DNA from: Gelidibacter salicanalis
GTDB lineage: Bacteria > Bacteroidota > Bacteroidia > Flavobacteriales > Flavobacteriaceae
Assembly: GCF_007997285.1 (NCBI RefSeq)
Contig: NZ_VORX01000001.1
Coordinates: 310,001-374,000 of the forward strand
Length of the DNA stretch: 64,000 bases
Reading direction: 5' to 3'
The notes under the pieces are model-generated. The model was not told the origin of the DNA. It ran no database searches and saw only the letters and a list, made by a program, of their open reading frames with translations. This document shows positions 26,816-36,242 of the stretch, in pieces. The first letter of the stretch is position 1; each line of letters opens with the position of its first letter. Made by a program: the position numbers and the translations under genes.

Positions 26816-28015
26816 ATGAGAAAAATTTTATTAGGATTAGCCATAACATCCACTTTATTGACATCCTGTTCAAGTGATGACGAGGTTAACAACCCAACGA
26901 TAACGGTGGAAGCACCTGCAACCTACAAATTTACACGTGATGGAAATTCTACTGTAGATTTTAATGGTCAAACAACGAGGATTAAGATGGCCATGGAATT
27001 GCGTTCTGCCTTAAAAGATAATACAAAATCAGCCGCTGAATTACAAGCCTTATTTTCCCATCGTGAGGGGGACATTGATTTTTCAGATGCTGAGTTAAAT
27101 GCTTCTAAGAAAAATGTACGTAATAAAGTAGCAGCATCCAAAGACCTTTTTGGTGCAAACACCACACTATCAAACGAAATTAAGAGTCTTATGGATTCTT
27201 GGATTGAGCAACAAGCAACTACAGTGTTTCCAAATTGGGAGATGACAGCAACCGCTGGATCAGCGGGTCAATTGCAACAAGCAGGAGGCGGAGCTGTGAG
27301 ATATGTAAATGGTAAAGGTCTTGAATTGGATCAAGCCGTAGCAAAAACACTGATTGGTGGGTTAATGACTGACCAAATGCTTAACAATTACCTGAGTACT
27401 TCTGTGTTAGATGAAGCTTCAAATATTCAAAACAATGACAACGCTATTGTGGAGTCAGGTAAATTCTATACCACTATGGAGCACAAATGGGATGAAGCTT
27501 ATGGCTATTTGTACGGCAATGAAGTGGATCCTGCAGTGCCCGTATTAGGTGCGGATAGTTTCTTGAATACCTATTTAAATCAAGTAGACGCCGATGCTGA
27601 TTTTGCAGGTACGGCTGCTGCGGTTTATGATGCCTTCAAATTGGGAAGAGCTGCTATTGTGGCCAAAAACTATGACTTAAGAGATGAACAAGTGGCCATC
27701 ATTAGAAAAAATGTTTCCTTAGTGCCTGCCGTTCGTGCAGTTCATTATTTGCAAGAAGGAAAACTTAGTATGGCAGCAGGAGATACCGCAAAAGCATTTC
27801 ATGCCTTATCTGAAGCTTTAGGGTTTATCAACAGTTTGCAATTTACAAGACAGCCAAATACCAATAGTCCTTATTTTACTAATGCAGAAGTAACCGCATT
27901 TATGGACACATTGTTGGCTGAAAATGGATTTTGGGATGTAACTCCAGAAACTTTAGACAGCATATCGGGAACAATTGCTTCAAAATTTGGATTTCCAGTG
28001 GCAGCAGCTAATTAA
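26816..28015 (+). CDS. DUF4856 lipoprotein
   Basis: The 399-residue protein has a lipoprotein signal (STLLTSCSSDDE, Cys near 18), the usual Cys-Ser-Ser-Asp-Asp surface-lipoprotein start of this phylum. The body begins TYKFTRDGNSTVDFNGQTTR, the hallmark opening of DUF4856. It contains helical repeats and a WDEAYGYLYG motif near 225. No enzyme motif is visible. DUF4856 genes often sit next to imelysin genes, as here, and I infer a surface component of an iron or haem uptake unit. It is the first gene after the Fur-like box and promoter. Confidence 0.88.
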   Translation: MRKILLGLAITSTLLTSCSSDDEVNNPTITVEAPATYKFTRDGNSTVDFNGQTTRIKMAMELRSALKDNTKSAAELQALFSHREGDIDFSDAELNASKKNVRNKVAASKDLFGANTTLSNEIKSLMDSWIEQQATTVFPNWEMTATAGSAGQLQQAGGGAVRYVNGKGLELDQAVAKTLIGGLMTDQMLNNYLSTSVLDEASNIQNNDNAIVESGKFYTTMEHKWDEAYGYLYGNEVDPAVPVLGADSFLNTYLNQVDADADFAGTAAAVYDAFKLGRAAIVAKNYDLRDEQVAIIRKNVSLVPAVRAVHYLQEGKLSMAAGDTAKAFHALSEALGFINSLQFTRQPNTNSPYFTNAEVTAFMDTLLAENGFWDVTPETLDSISGTIASKFGFPVAAAN

Positions 28016-28030
28016 TATTAAAATAGATGA

Positions 28031-28066
28031 GGTGGTGGTTGCATTATTAGGAATGCAATCACTACT
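28031..28066 (+). other. Intercistronic hairpin between the DUF4856 and imelysin genes
   Basis: A 15-bp stem including G-U pairs (core TTGCATT 28039-28045 with AATGCAA 28052-28058) has a 6-nt loop. No long T run follows, so an mRNA-stability or processing element is more likely than a full terminator. Confidence 0.55.
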
Positions 28067-28106
28067 TATTTAAATTTGCAGACACATTAAGAAAATATAA
28101 TTTTCC

Positions 28107-29225
28107 ATGTTAAAAAAAATAGCTTTAGTATTCAGTTTGGCCCTTATCGTGGCCTGTAGTTCTTCAGATGACTCCTCGCAAGGTGGCACAACCGATACCT
28201 TTGACCGCTCGGCACTGCTGAAAAACCTTGCCGATAATATCATTATACCAGCGTACCAAGATTTTGGTATAAAATTGACCAATTTAAAAGGCTCTATTAA
28301 CGCTTTTGTGGCCACACCAAATCAGAATACGTTAGATGCAGCGCGCAAAACGTGGCTAACAGCGTATAGTGCATGGCAGCACCTAGAAATGTATAATATT
28401 GGGAAGGCTGAAGCTTTAAATCAATATTATTACTTTATGAATATTTATCCGGTAACGGTGTCTGATATCGAAAATGGGGTTTTGACCGGCGCTTTTGATT
28501 TGAACACACCAAGTTATCATGATGCACAAGGGTTTCCGGCGCTAGATTATTTATTGTACGGACTTGCAGCAGATGATGCGGGGATTATTGCCAAATTTTC
28601 TACAGATAAAAATGCCCAAGGGTATAAAGATTATTTGACCGCAGTGATCAATCAAATGGATAAGTTGACAAAAGATGTGATTACAGATTGGACAACCGTG
28701 TATCGTGACCAATTCGTGAATTCTTCACAAAATACAGCGACAAGCTCGTTGAACAAGTTTGTAAATGACTATATTTTCTATTACGAAAAGGGCTTACGTG
28801 CCAATAAAATTGGAATTCCAGCAGGCGTATTTTCTTCAACACCTTTACCAAATAAGGTAGAAGGGTATTACAATCAGAAAGTTTCAAAAGCCTTGAGTCT
28901 TGAAGCTTTAAATGCGGTTCAGAATGTTTTTAATGGCAAATCATTTAACGGCTCTGCAACTGGTGCAAGTTTTAAAACCTATCTCGATTATTTAGAGACA
29001 AATAAAGAAGGAGAGAAACTCAGCATGCTAATAAACAATCAATTCGATTTAGCACGTACCAAAATTCAAGCGTTAGACTCCAATTTTAGTGCCCAAATAA
29101 ATGCTGACAATTCGAAAATGACGGCTGCCTATGATGCTCTACAACGTGCAGTAGTCTATTTAAAGGTTGATATGGTTCAGGCATTTAATATCAGCGTAGA
29201 TTATATAGATGCTGACGGGGATTAA
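28107..29225 (+). CDS. Imelysin-family (M75) lipoprotein
   Basis: The 372-residue lipoprotein (LIVACSSSDD, Cys near 17) matches the imelysin fold: an all-helical two-domain protein linked to iron uptake in several bacteria. The conserved block reads QGFPALDYLLYGL at about 148-160. The GxHxxE metal motif of classical imelysin/EfeO-like proteins is replaced by GFPALD, so the His is missing and Glu is Asp. It may bind its ligand differently or be structural. It is second in the DUF4856-imelysin-HTTM-receptor unit. Confidence 0.9.
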   Translation: MLKKIALVFSLALIVACSSSDDSSQGGTTDTFDRSALLKNLADNIIIPAYQDFGIKLTNLKGSINAFVATPNQNTLDAARKTWLTAYSAWQHLEMYNIGKAEALNQYYYFMNIYPVTVSDIENGVLTGAFDLNTPSYHDAQGFPALDYLLYGLAADDAGIIAKFSTDKNAQGYKDYLTAVINQMDKLTKDVITDWTTVYRDQFVNSSQNTATSSLNKFVNDYIFYYEKGLRANKIGIPAGVFSSTPLPNKVEGYYNQKVSKALSLEALNAVQNVFNGKSFNGSATGASFKTYLDYLETNKEGEKLSMLINNQFDLARTKIQALDSNFSAQINADNSKMTAAYDALQRAVVYLKVDMVQAFNISVDYIDADGD

Positions 29226-29251
29226 TTATTTTTTGAACTAATATAAAAAAG

Positions 29252-29286
29252 AAGATTCTTTAAACAGCTTAGAGAATCTTTTTTTT
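29252..29286 (+). terminator. Terminator-like hairpin between the imelysin and HTTM genes
   Basis: AAGATTCT (29252-29259) pairs with AGAATCTT (29273-29280) across a 13-nt loop, followed by eight T ending 6 bp before the HTTM ATG. In the middle of an apparent operon this could reduce, rather than end, transcription of the two downstream genes. Confidence 0.7.
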
Positions 29287-29292
29287 GGTTTT

Positions 29293-30657
29293 ATGAACAC
29301 TAGGTTTAAAACATATCTGAATACACCAACTTCCGCGGCACCTTTAGCTGTTTTCAGGATAGGCTTTGGCGTGATGATGCTTTTAAGTATTGTACGCTTT
29401 TGGTGGCATGGGTGGATTAAAACTCTTTACGTGTTACCTAAATTCCATTTTTCATATTACGGTTTTGAATGGATTAAACCCATCGGCGACTATACCTATC
29501 TTATTTTTGCTCTTTGTGGGATTTCTGCTTTTCTTGTGGCCATCGGACTCAAATATCGGTTGGCCATCATCACCTTTTTTCTGAGTTTCACCTACATTGA
29601 ACTCATGGATAAGACCGCGTATCTCAATCATTATTATTTTATAAGTGTTTTGAGTTTTTTAATGGTGTTCTTGCCAGCGAACGCTTATTTCTCGGTCGAT
29701 AATCTTCTTAAAAAAAGAACTTATACGTCCATTCCAAAATGGACTATTGACAGTATCAAATTATTGGTCAGCATCGTTTATATCTATGCAGGCCTTGCAA
29801 AATTAAATTCCGATTGGTTATTTAAAGCCATGCCGTTAAGAATATGGCTGCCTTCTAAATACGATTTGCCGTTTGTAGGGGTGTCATTTATGCAACAAGA
29901 ATGGGTCCATTATGCCATGAGTTGGTCCGGAATGTTGTATGATTTATGTATTCCATTTTTGTTATTTTATAAACGCACCCGTTGGTTTGCTTTTGCATTG
30001 GTAGTATTCTTTCATGTGTTTACACGGGTATTGTTCCCGATTGGGATGTTTCCCTACATCATGATCGTGACAGCGCTTATTTTCTTTGATGCGAATTTCC
30101 ATCGACGTATTTTAAGCGTTATCAAAATCTTATTAAAGCCCTTAAACATCAATTCTCAAACTTGGCGAGCTGAGGTTTACCACTACACAAATCGGAAAAT
30201 CATCCTTCCGATTATTGCGGTGTTTTTTGTTTTTCAGATGGTATTTCCATTTCGCTATCTCCTTTATCCCGATGAATTATTTTGGACAGAGGAGGGCTAT
30301 CGATTCTCTTGGCGAGTGATGCTCATGGAAAAGATGGGCTACACCACATTCAAAATTGTTGATGCCGAAACTGGGCATGGTTTTTTAGTTGACAATTCAG
30401 ATTTTTTAACCCCACTTCAGGAAAAACAAATGAGTTTTCAACCAGATTTTATCTTGGAATATGCCCATTATTTGGGCGACCATTTTAAAAGTCAAGGTCA
30501 TAAAAATGTACAAGTATTCGCAGAAAGTTATGTAGCGCTAAACGGACGTTTAAGTCAGCCGTATATTAACACAACTACGGATTTATATAAAGAAAAAGAA
30601 TCATTCCGGCCTAAACGCTGGATTTTACCATTACATGATGAAATTAAAGGATTTTAG
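29293..30657 (+). CDS. HTTM-domain membrane protein (vitamin-K-dependent carboxylase-like)
   Basis: The 454-residue protein has an N-terminal HTTM region (about 10-290) with seven or eight transmembrane helices. Family marks include APLAVFRIGFGVMMLLS, LNHYYFISVLSFLM and YIYAGLAKLNSDWL. A soluble tail of about 150 residues follows. The domain is shared with animal gamma-glutamyl carboxylase. The catalytic assignments are not visible to me, and bacterial members have mostly unknown substrates. Its last 23 bp overlap the TonB-receptor gene, so the two are translationally linked and the membrane protein probably works with that receptor. Confidence 0.87.
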   Translation: MNTRFKTYLNTPTSAAPLAVFRIGFGVMMLLSIVRFWWHGWIKTLYVLPKFHFSYYGFEWIKPIGDYTYLIFALCGISAFLVAIGLKYRLAIITFFLSFTYIELMDKTAYLNHYYFISVLSFLMVFLPANAYFSVDNLLKKRTYTSIPKWTIDSIKLLVSIVYIYAGLAKLNSDWLFKAMPLRIWLPSKYDLPFVGVSFMQQEWVHYAMSWSGMLYDLCIPFLLFYKRTRWFAFALVVFFHVFTRVLFPIGMFPYIMIVTALIFFDANFHRRILSVIKILLKPLNINSQTWRAEVYHYTNRKIILPIIAVFFVFQMVFPFRYLLYPDELFWTEEGYRFSWRVMLMEKMGYTTFKIVDAETGHGFLVDNSDFLTPLQEKQMSFQPDFILEYAHYLGDHFKSQGHKNVQVFAESYVALNGRLSQPYINTTTDLYKEKESFRPKRWILPLHDEIKGF

Positions 30658-33061
30658 TATCGTACTACTGTTATTGGTAGGGCTGTCAGCGCTATCACAA
30701 AACACTATTTCTGGAGTTGTTATAAATTCCCAAACGCAGCGGCCAGTGGCCAACGTGGAGGTTTATGACAAGGTTTCCGGCCTCTTGACCAAAAGTGATG
30801 CAGCAGGATTCTACACTTTTAAAACTGAAAAAAGTGACCTTACTTTGGTCTTTTTTTCTTACGAATTTGAAGCGAAGGAGCAGGTCTTAAAAGTGACTAC
30901 TGATACCGAATTAAATGTGTCTTTAAAAGCTCTTGGCGTAGCTTTGTCAGAAGTGGAAATCACGGCGAGAAAGACGAAAGTTTTTGAACTCTCCCGATTG
31001 AAGGATGTTGAAGGCACATCTATATTTGCAGGAAGGAAAACAGAAGTGGTTTTGGTAGAACAGTCCATGGCCAATTTGGCTTCCAATAATGCGCGACAAA
31101 TTTACAGCCAAGTGGCAGGATTAAACATTTACCAAAATGATGATGCAGGATTACAGCTCAATGTTGGCGGACGTGGTTTAGACCCGAACAGAACGGCTAA
31201 TTTTAATACCAGACAAAATGGATATGACATCAGTGCTGATGTGTTGGGGTATCCTGAAAGTTATTATACTCCCGCTTCTGAAGGCCTCAGTGAAATACAA
31301 ATCATTCGAGGAGCGGCATCCTTACAATACGGCACCCAATTTGGCGGTCTTATCAATTTTAAGATGAAAGCACCCCATCCGGATAAACCTTTTGAACTGA
31401 TTACTAGAAACACTGTGGGCAGTTCTGGTCTTTATACCAATTTCACTAGTGTTAGTGGTACAAAAAACAAGTGGAGTTATTACGGATATTTCAACTATAA
31501 AAAAGGGGATGGCTTCCGACCTAATTCGGAGTTTGAATCGAAAAACGCCTATGTCCATATTGGGTATCAGTTTAATGAAAAGACTTCCCTAAATGGCGAA
31601 GTCAGTTACTTGCGCTATTTGGCGCAACAAGGTGGTGGACTTACTGACCAAATGTTTGAAAACGATCCTTATCAAAGTAACCGCTCGCGAAATTGGTTTC
31701 AGGTGGATTGGTTGTTGTACAATTTCAATTTTGATCATAAATTTTCAGAACACACCAATTTTAGCTTTAATGCCTTTGGCCTGAATGCCTCACGCTACGC
31801 CCTGGGGTTTCGGACCAATCGGGTAGATCAAATTGACCCAATGCAGGAACGAGATTTGATAAAAGGCGATTTTAAAAATTATGGTTTTGAAGCTCGAATT
31901 CTTAGTAAATACGAACTGTTTGAAAAAGCGTCTACCTTTTTACTGGGCACAAAATTTTACCGTGCCAATAACGCCGAGGAGCAAGGTCCGGGAAGTGAAG
32001 GTATCGGTCCTAATTTTGAAATCCAATCGGATAGATTTCCCAATTATTCCAATCAGTCGGCATTTGATTTTCCCAATTTCAATATGGCAGTGTTTGGAGA
32101 AAACATTCTTTACGCCACTGATCAGTTTTCAGTTACGCCAGGTTTCCGATTCGAATACATAAAAACCCAAAGCGAAGGGTTTTACAAGCGTATTAATACG
32201 GACGCTGCTGGAAATGTTATTTTTGAAGAATCTGTAGCCGATAATCGTGACTTTGAACGAGCGTTCGTGCTATTGGGGGTAGGATTGAGTTATAAGCCGA
32301 ATACTGCTTTTGAAGCTTATGGCAACATTTCCCAAAATTACCGTTCGGTAACGTATTCAGACATCAACATCAATAATCCGGCTTTCGCCATCAATCCGAA
32401 CATTACGGATGAAAAAGGTTTTACTTCAGATGTAGGTGTTCGTGGCAATTTTAAAAACCTAGTGTCCTATGATTTGGGCGTTTTTGGATTGTTTTATAAC
32501 GGCAGAATAGGTTTTATTCAAAAGGAACTTTCAGATGGTCGTATCGTTAGCGAACGCGGAAATGTAGGTGACGCCGTGATGTATGGCGTAGAATCTTTAT
32601 TTGATTTTAATCTGAAAAAAATCTTAAATCTGAACAATAGGTTTAGCATGAATTATTTTATCAATAGTTCATTTATCAATTCGGAATACACCACCTCTGA
32701 GCAGTCTGGGGTTGTGGGGAATCAAGTCGAATTTGTGCCAGATGTGAATATTAAGACAGGATTGAAATTCGGATACCGAAACTTATTAGCAAATATCCAA
32801 TATACCTACCTCTCGCAACAGTTTACAGATGCTACCAATTCTCAAGCAGCCAATATCAGCGGGGTTATTGGGGAGATACCGAGTTATGATATTATGGATG
32901 TGTCCTTGTCTTATGCTTATAAACGTTTTAAATTGGAAACAGGCATCAATAATTTACTGGATAACGCCTATTTTACAAGACGAGCCACCGGATATCCTGG
33001 CCCTGGAATCATTCCGTCAGCACCTCGTAATTGGTATATGACCTTTCAAATTAAAATTTAA
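30635..33061 (+). CDS. TonB-dependent receptor, FecA-like
   Basis: The 808-residue protein has a signal peptide (cleavage near GLSALSQ, residue 22), a carboxypeptidase-like domain (about 24-105) and a plug. The plug carries LNVGGRGLDPNRTANFNTRQNG and IQIIRGAASLQYGTQFGGLINF. A beta-barrel follows, ending NWYMTFQIKI. The plug resembles FecA (ferric dicitrate) receptors, which fits the Fur-like box 3.9 kb upstream at the head of the unit. It starts within the HTTM gene (ATG 30635 or 30638). Confidence 0.9.
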   Translation: MMKLKDFSIVLLLLVGLSALSQNTISGVVINSQTQRPVANVEVYDKVSGLLTKSDAAGFYTFKTEKSDLTLVFFSYEFEAKEQVLKVTTDTELNVSLKALGVALSEVEITARKTKVFELSRLKDVEGTSIFAGRKTEVVLVEQSMANLASNNARQIYSQVAGLNIYQNDDAGLQLNVGGRGLDPNRTANFNTRQNGYDISADVLGYPESYYTPASEGLSEIQIIRGAASLQYGTQFGGLINFKMKAPHPDKPFELITRNTVGSSGLYTNFTSVSGTKNKWSYYGYFNYKKGDGFRPNSEFESKNAYVHIGYQFNEKTSLNGEVSYLRYLAQQGGGLTDQMFENDPYQSNRSRNWFQVDWLLYNFNFDHKFSEHTNFSFNAFGLNASRYALGFRTNRVDQIDPMQERDLIKGDFKNYGFEARILSKYELFEKASTFLLGTKFYRANNAEEQGPGSEGIGPNFEIQSDRFPNYSNQSAFDFPNFNMAVFGENILYATDQFSVTPGFRFEYIKTQSEGFYKRINTDAAGNVIFEESVADNRDFERAFVLLGVGLSYKPNTAFEAYGNISQNYRSVTYSDININNPAFAINPNITDEKGFTSDVGVRGNFKNLVSYDLGVFGLFYNGRIGFIQKELSDGRIVSERGNVGDAVMYGVESLFDFNLKKILNLNNRFSMNYFINSSFINSEYTTSEQSGVVGNQVEFVPDVNIKTGLKFGYRNLLANIQYTYLSQQFTDATNSQAANISGVIGEIPSYDIMDVSLSYAYKRFKLETGINNLLDNAYFTRRATGYPGPGIIPSAPRNWYMTFQIKI

Positions 33062-33212
33062 AATACCCGTTTTTTAAGGACGTTTTATATAAAATTCTTG
33101 TTTGAGAACAGTTGCTACTTATAGCGTCCTGTACCTGTGTGCTTCCAGAGAACGAATACATAATTGATCAGAAATTTTTCAGCGTTGTGAAAGATTGCAT
33201 CTTGGTGCTTAT

Positions 33213-33248
33213 TTTGGCTTAAATTTTAATAATTTTTCCGTAAATTTG
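33213..33248 (+). promoter_or_regulatory. Putative guaB promoter
   Basis: TAAATTTG (33241-33248) matches the -7 consensus. TTTG at 33213-33216 is 24 bp away, longer than ideal. The start would be near 33255, giving a leader of about 17 nt. Confidence 0.5.
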
Positions 33249-33271
33249 CACGCAATTAAACTACAATTGCA

Positions 33272-34744
33272 ATGACAGCACACGAAAGCAAAATAGTAGG
33301 TGAGGGATTAACCTATGATGACGTCCTACTAATCCCAGCCTACTCCGAAGTCCTTCCCCGAGAGGTCAATATCCAATCTCAGTTTACCCGTAATATCAAG
33401 ATCAATATTCCTATTGTATCTGCTGCTATGGATACGGTTACTGAAAGCGCAATGGCTATTGCCATGGCTAGAGAGGGCGGTATTGGGGTGCTGCATAAAA
33501 ACATGACTATTGCGCAACAAGCCAATGAGGTGCGCAAGGTGAAACGTGCGGAAAGCGGAATGATTATCGATCCGGTGACTTTACCAATGACGGCGACGGT
33601 TTCAGATGCTACCCAAAACATGGCGGAACACAGTATTGGCGGTATTCCAATTATTGATGATCAAGGTGTTTTAAAAGGCATTGTGACCAATCGTGATTTA
33701 CGCTTTGAAAAAGATGGCTCTCGTGCCATTGTGGACGTGATGACCAAAGATAATTTGGTGACAGCCCCTATCGGTACTTCTTTACAAGATGCTGAAGGTA
33801 TTCTACAAAAAAATAAAATTGAAAAATTATTGATCGTTGACGAAGGTTATAAACTTGCCGGTTTAATCACTTTTAGAGATATAACGAAACTAACCACCAA
33901 GCCAATTTCTAACAAAGATTCTTTTGGGCGTTTGCGCGTTGCTGCGGCCATTGGTGTTACCGGGGATGCGGTAGAAAGGGCAGAAGCATTAGTGAATTCT
34001 GGTGTTGATGCGGTAATTATTGATACGGCTCACGGGCATACCAAAGGTGTGGTAACCGTTCTGAAGACCATCAAAAAACGCTTTCCAAATCTTGAAGTTA
34101 TCGTCGGCAATATTGCGACAGGAGAAGCCGCTAAATATTTGGTTGATGCTGGCGCAGATGGTATAAAAGTGGGCATTGGTCCAGGTTCCATTTGTACCAC
34201 GCGTGTGGTTGCAGGTGTTGGTTTCCCGCAGTTTTCTGCAGTCTTAGAAGTTGCCGCTGCCATTAAAGGTTCGGGAGTTCCGGTGATTGCGGATGGTGGC
34301 ATCCGTTATACGGGCGATATTCCCAAAGCTATTGCAGCGGGCGCGGATACTGTTATGTTAGGATCTTTATTGGCAGGAACTAAAGAATCGCCAGGAGAAA
34401 CTATTATTTACGAAGGTCGTAAATTTAAGGCTTATCGCGGCATGGGCTCTATAGATGCCATGAAGCAAGGCAGTAAAGACCGTTATTTTCAAGATGTTGA
34501 AGATGATATTAAGAAACTCGTACCAGAAGGCATCGTAGGTCGTGTCCCGTACAAAGGCGAAGTCATAGAAAGCATCCACCAATTTATTGGAGGACTGCGT
34601 GCCGGAATGGGGTATTGTGGTGCTAAGGATGTTGAAACCTTAAAGGAAACCGGACGGTTTGTGAAAATCACCTCTTCAGGAATCAATGAAAGTCACCCAC
34701 ATGATGTGACCATTACTGAGGAGTCGCCAAATTACTCAAGATAA
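33272..34744 (+). CDS. guaB: Inosine-5'-monophosphate dehydrogenase
   Basis: The 490-residue enzyme converts IMP to XMP with NAD+, the committed step to GMP. The TIM barrel is interrupted by a CBS pair (about 95-215). The catalytic Cys loop [20 protein letters not shown] (about 300-319) and the [11 protein letters not shown] flap region are intact. It is a single gene with its own promoter and terminator. Its length and motifs are standard, with nothing unusual seen. Confidence 0.97.
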   Translation: MTAHESKIVGEGLTYDDVLLIPAYSEVLPREVNIQSQFTRNIKINIPIVSAAMDTVTESAMAIAMAREGGIGVLHKNMTIAQQANEVRKVKRAESGMIIDPVTLPMTATVSDATQNMAEHSIGGIPIIDDQGVLKGIVTNRDLRFEKDGSRAIVDVMTKDNLVTAPIGTSLQDAEGILQKNKIEKLLIVDEGYKLAGLITFRDITKLTTKPISNKDSFGRLRVAAAIGVTGDAVERAEALVNSGVDAVIIDTAHGHTKGVVTVLKTIKKRFPNLEVIVGNIATGEAAKYLVDAGADGIKVGIGPGSICTTRVVAGVGFPQFSAVLEVAAAIKGSGVPVIADGGIRYTGDIPKAIAAGADTVMLGSLLAGTKESPGETIIYEGRKFKAYRGMGSIDAMKQGSKDRYFQDVEDDIKKLVPEGIVGRVPYKGEVIESIHQFIGGLRAGMGYCGAKDVETLKETGRFVKITSSGINESHPHDVTITEESPNYSR

Positions 34745-34768
34745 GCTACTGATGTAATTATAGATAAA

Positions 34769-34798
34769 ACACGACCATGATAGGTCGTGTTTTTTTTA
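34769..34798 (+). terminator. Intrinsic terminator after guaB
   Basis: ACACGACC (34769-34776) pairs with GGTCGTGT (34783-34790) around a 6-nt loop, followed by seven more T. Confidence 0.9.
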
Positions 34799-34850
34799 TG
34801 AATTTTGATAATGTTTTAAATAATTTTGAAAGACACTATTAGAGTTGTAA

Positions 34851-35354
34851 TCAAGGATAATCAATCTTTTTGATTTCAAAACTTCGATCCTCCTTGGCCA
34901 ATTTTAGAACAGCGACGTCGCCCACTTTTTTGTCGGTCAATAACTTGGCTATGGGTGATAGAAAGGAAATTTTTCCTTTAGAGATATCCGCTTCGTCCAC
35001 GCCGACAATTTGATATTTTTGCAGGCTTTTCTCATTGCCAATCTTTAAAGTGACTTGTGCGCCAAAACGAACTTCGTCTTGAGGTTGATTGGATAAATCC
35101 ACGATTTTAGCGGTTAGAATACGATTGTTTAACAGCTGCAATTTAGCATTGATATAATTGGTAGTAATCCGTTTTTCCTTTTCATTGATCGCCTCTAATT
35201 GATCGCGTTCTGCTGTTACACGCGCTCTCTCATCCAACAGTGCGTCCATGCCAACTTGGGTCACATAGTTGACGGCGCCTTCAGGCAAATCTGCTCTTGG
35301 TGGCACCATTGGTACTTCTTCCTGATCCTCTTCCTTTACAAATCCTCTGCTCAT
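34851..35354 (-). CDS. GreA/GreB-family transcript-cleavage-factor-like protein
   Basis: The 167-residue protein has an N-terminal coiled coil (about 35-85) and a GreA/GreB C-terminal FKBP-like domain (about 90-165: VRFGAQVTLKIGNEK, YQIVGVDEADISKGKISFLSPIAKLL, KVGDVAVL). Gre factors enter the RNA polymerase secondary channel and stimulate cleavage of backtracked RNA. The coiled coil begins GMDALLDERARVTAERDQLE. It keeps acidic residues, but I cannot confirm the catalytic Asp-Glu tip. It is therefore either a true GreB-like factor or a channel-binding relative. Confidence 0.85.
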   Translation of the reverse strand: MSRGFVKEEDQEEVPMVPPRADLPEGAVNYVTQVGMDALLDERARVTAERDQLEAINEKEKRITTNYINAKLQLLNNRILTAKIVDLSNQPQDEVRFGAQVTLKIGNEKSLQKYQIVGVDEADISKGKISFLSPIAKLLTDKKVGDVAVLKLAKEDRSFEIKKIDYP

Positions 35355-35426
35355 GATTTTTGCTTTTGATGTTTCAGCGAACAGAATTAACCCTATTAAA
35401 CGCTAAAACGATGATTTATGAAGCTA

Positions 35427-35528
35427 CTAATAATACTTTAAACCTCTTGACTGTAAGAGGTAATTCATGAATGCTATGGCTACAAGCACCGTAACATTGA
35501 TGATTATGTACCCACTCAGGATGATCAG
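35427..35528 (-). CDS. Possible small membrane peptide (CTG start), uncertain
   Basis: Immediately after the DsbA-like gene an open frame of 33 codons reads as one hydrophobic helix (IILSGYIIINVTVLVAIAFM) plus a basic tail (YLLQSRGLKYY). The only start in a sensible place is CTG at 35528, overlapping the DsbA stop as CTGA, which would allow coupled translation. There is no ATG upstream. The helix-plus-basic-tail composition is protein-like, but the start is non-standard, so this could be chance. Confidence 0.25.
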   Translation of the reverse strand: MIILSGYIIINVTVLVAIAFMNYLLQSRGLKYY

Positions 35529-36172
35529 GATTCTTTAATGAGTTCCGTTAATACTTGTTTAAAGACATCCACTGGTTGTGCACCAGTAACGGCACTTTTC
35601 CTATTGAATACAATCGTTGGTACTGAGGTTACACCTAATTGACGCCAAAACTCTTCAGCATTCTTTATATCAGTTCGTGCTTGTTCGTCCTCGAGCTTTG
35701 CTAAGGCTTCATCTGCATTTAAACTTACATCCAATAAAATTTGCTTTAAGACGGCTCTATCTGAAACATCTTTTCGTTCGCTAAAAAAAGCAGTTGTCAA
35801 TCGCATCTTTAATTCCGTCTGCTTACCGAATTGCTTGGCGTAGTCTAATAAAATATGCGCATCGAGGGTGTTGACAATTCGCATGTCATCAAAATAATCG
35901 AACTTAAAATCGACCTCTTCGCCCGCAGCAACCATGTGTTGGTGTGATGCATCTTGCTGTTCAGAAGTAGACCCATATTTTTCGGCGAGATGTTCTTTCA
36001 AATTTTGTCCTTCCGTTGGCATGTTTGGATTTAGTTCAAAAGGCTGCCATTCAATGTCTACTTGATCTTGAATGCCCATTTCAATAATGGCTTTTTCTAA
36101 GCGTTTGTAGCCGATGGTACACCAAGGACATACCACATCAGAAACGATATCTATTTTTAATTTCTCTTTCAT
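35525..36172 (-). CDS. DsbA-family oxidoreductase (FrnE-like)
   Basis: The 215-residue protein has a thioredoxin fold with a helical insert. The redox motif VVCPWCTIGYKRLEKA lies near the N-terminus, and the cis-Pro region TSVPTIVFN is at about 180. No signal peptide is present when started at ATG 36172 (MKEKLKIDIVSD), so it is a cytosolic FrnE-type oxidoreductase, often linked to oxidative stress. An in-frame start at 36292 would overlap the upstream gene and add 40 non-conserved residues. It lies 70 bp downstream of the carboxymuconolactone-decarboxylase-like gene, same strand. Confidence 0.9.
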   Translation of the reverse strand: MKEKLKIDIVSDVVCPWCTIGYKRLEKAIIEMGIQDQVDIEWQPFELNPNMPTEGQNLKEHLAEKYGSTSEQQDASHQHMVAAGEEVDFKFDYFDDMRIVNTLDAHILLDYAKQFGKQTELKMRLTTAFFSERKDVSDRAVLKQILLDVSLNADEALAKLEDEQARTDIKNAEEFWRQLGVTSVPTIVFNRKSAVTGAQPVDVFKQVLTELIKES

Positions 36173-36242
36173 GTTTTTTGGATAATTTACTATTATAACT
36201 TCTGTAAATACTACGGAAGGTTTATTGTTTTGATTGGTAATC

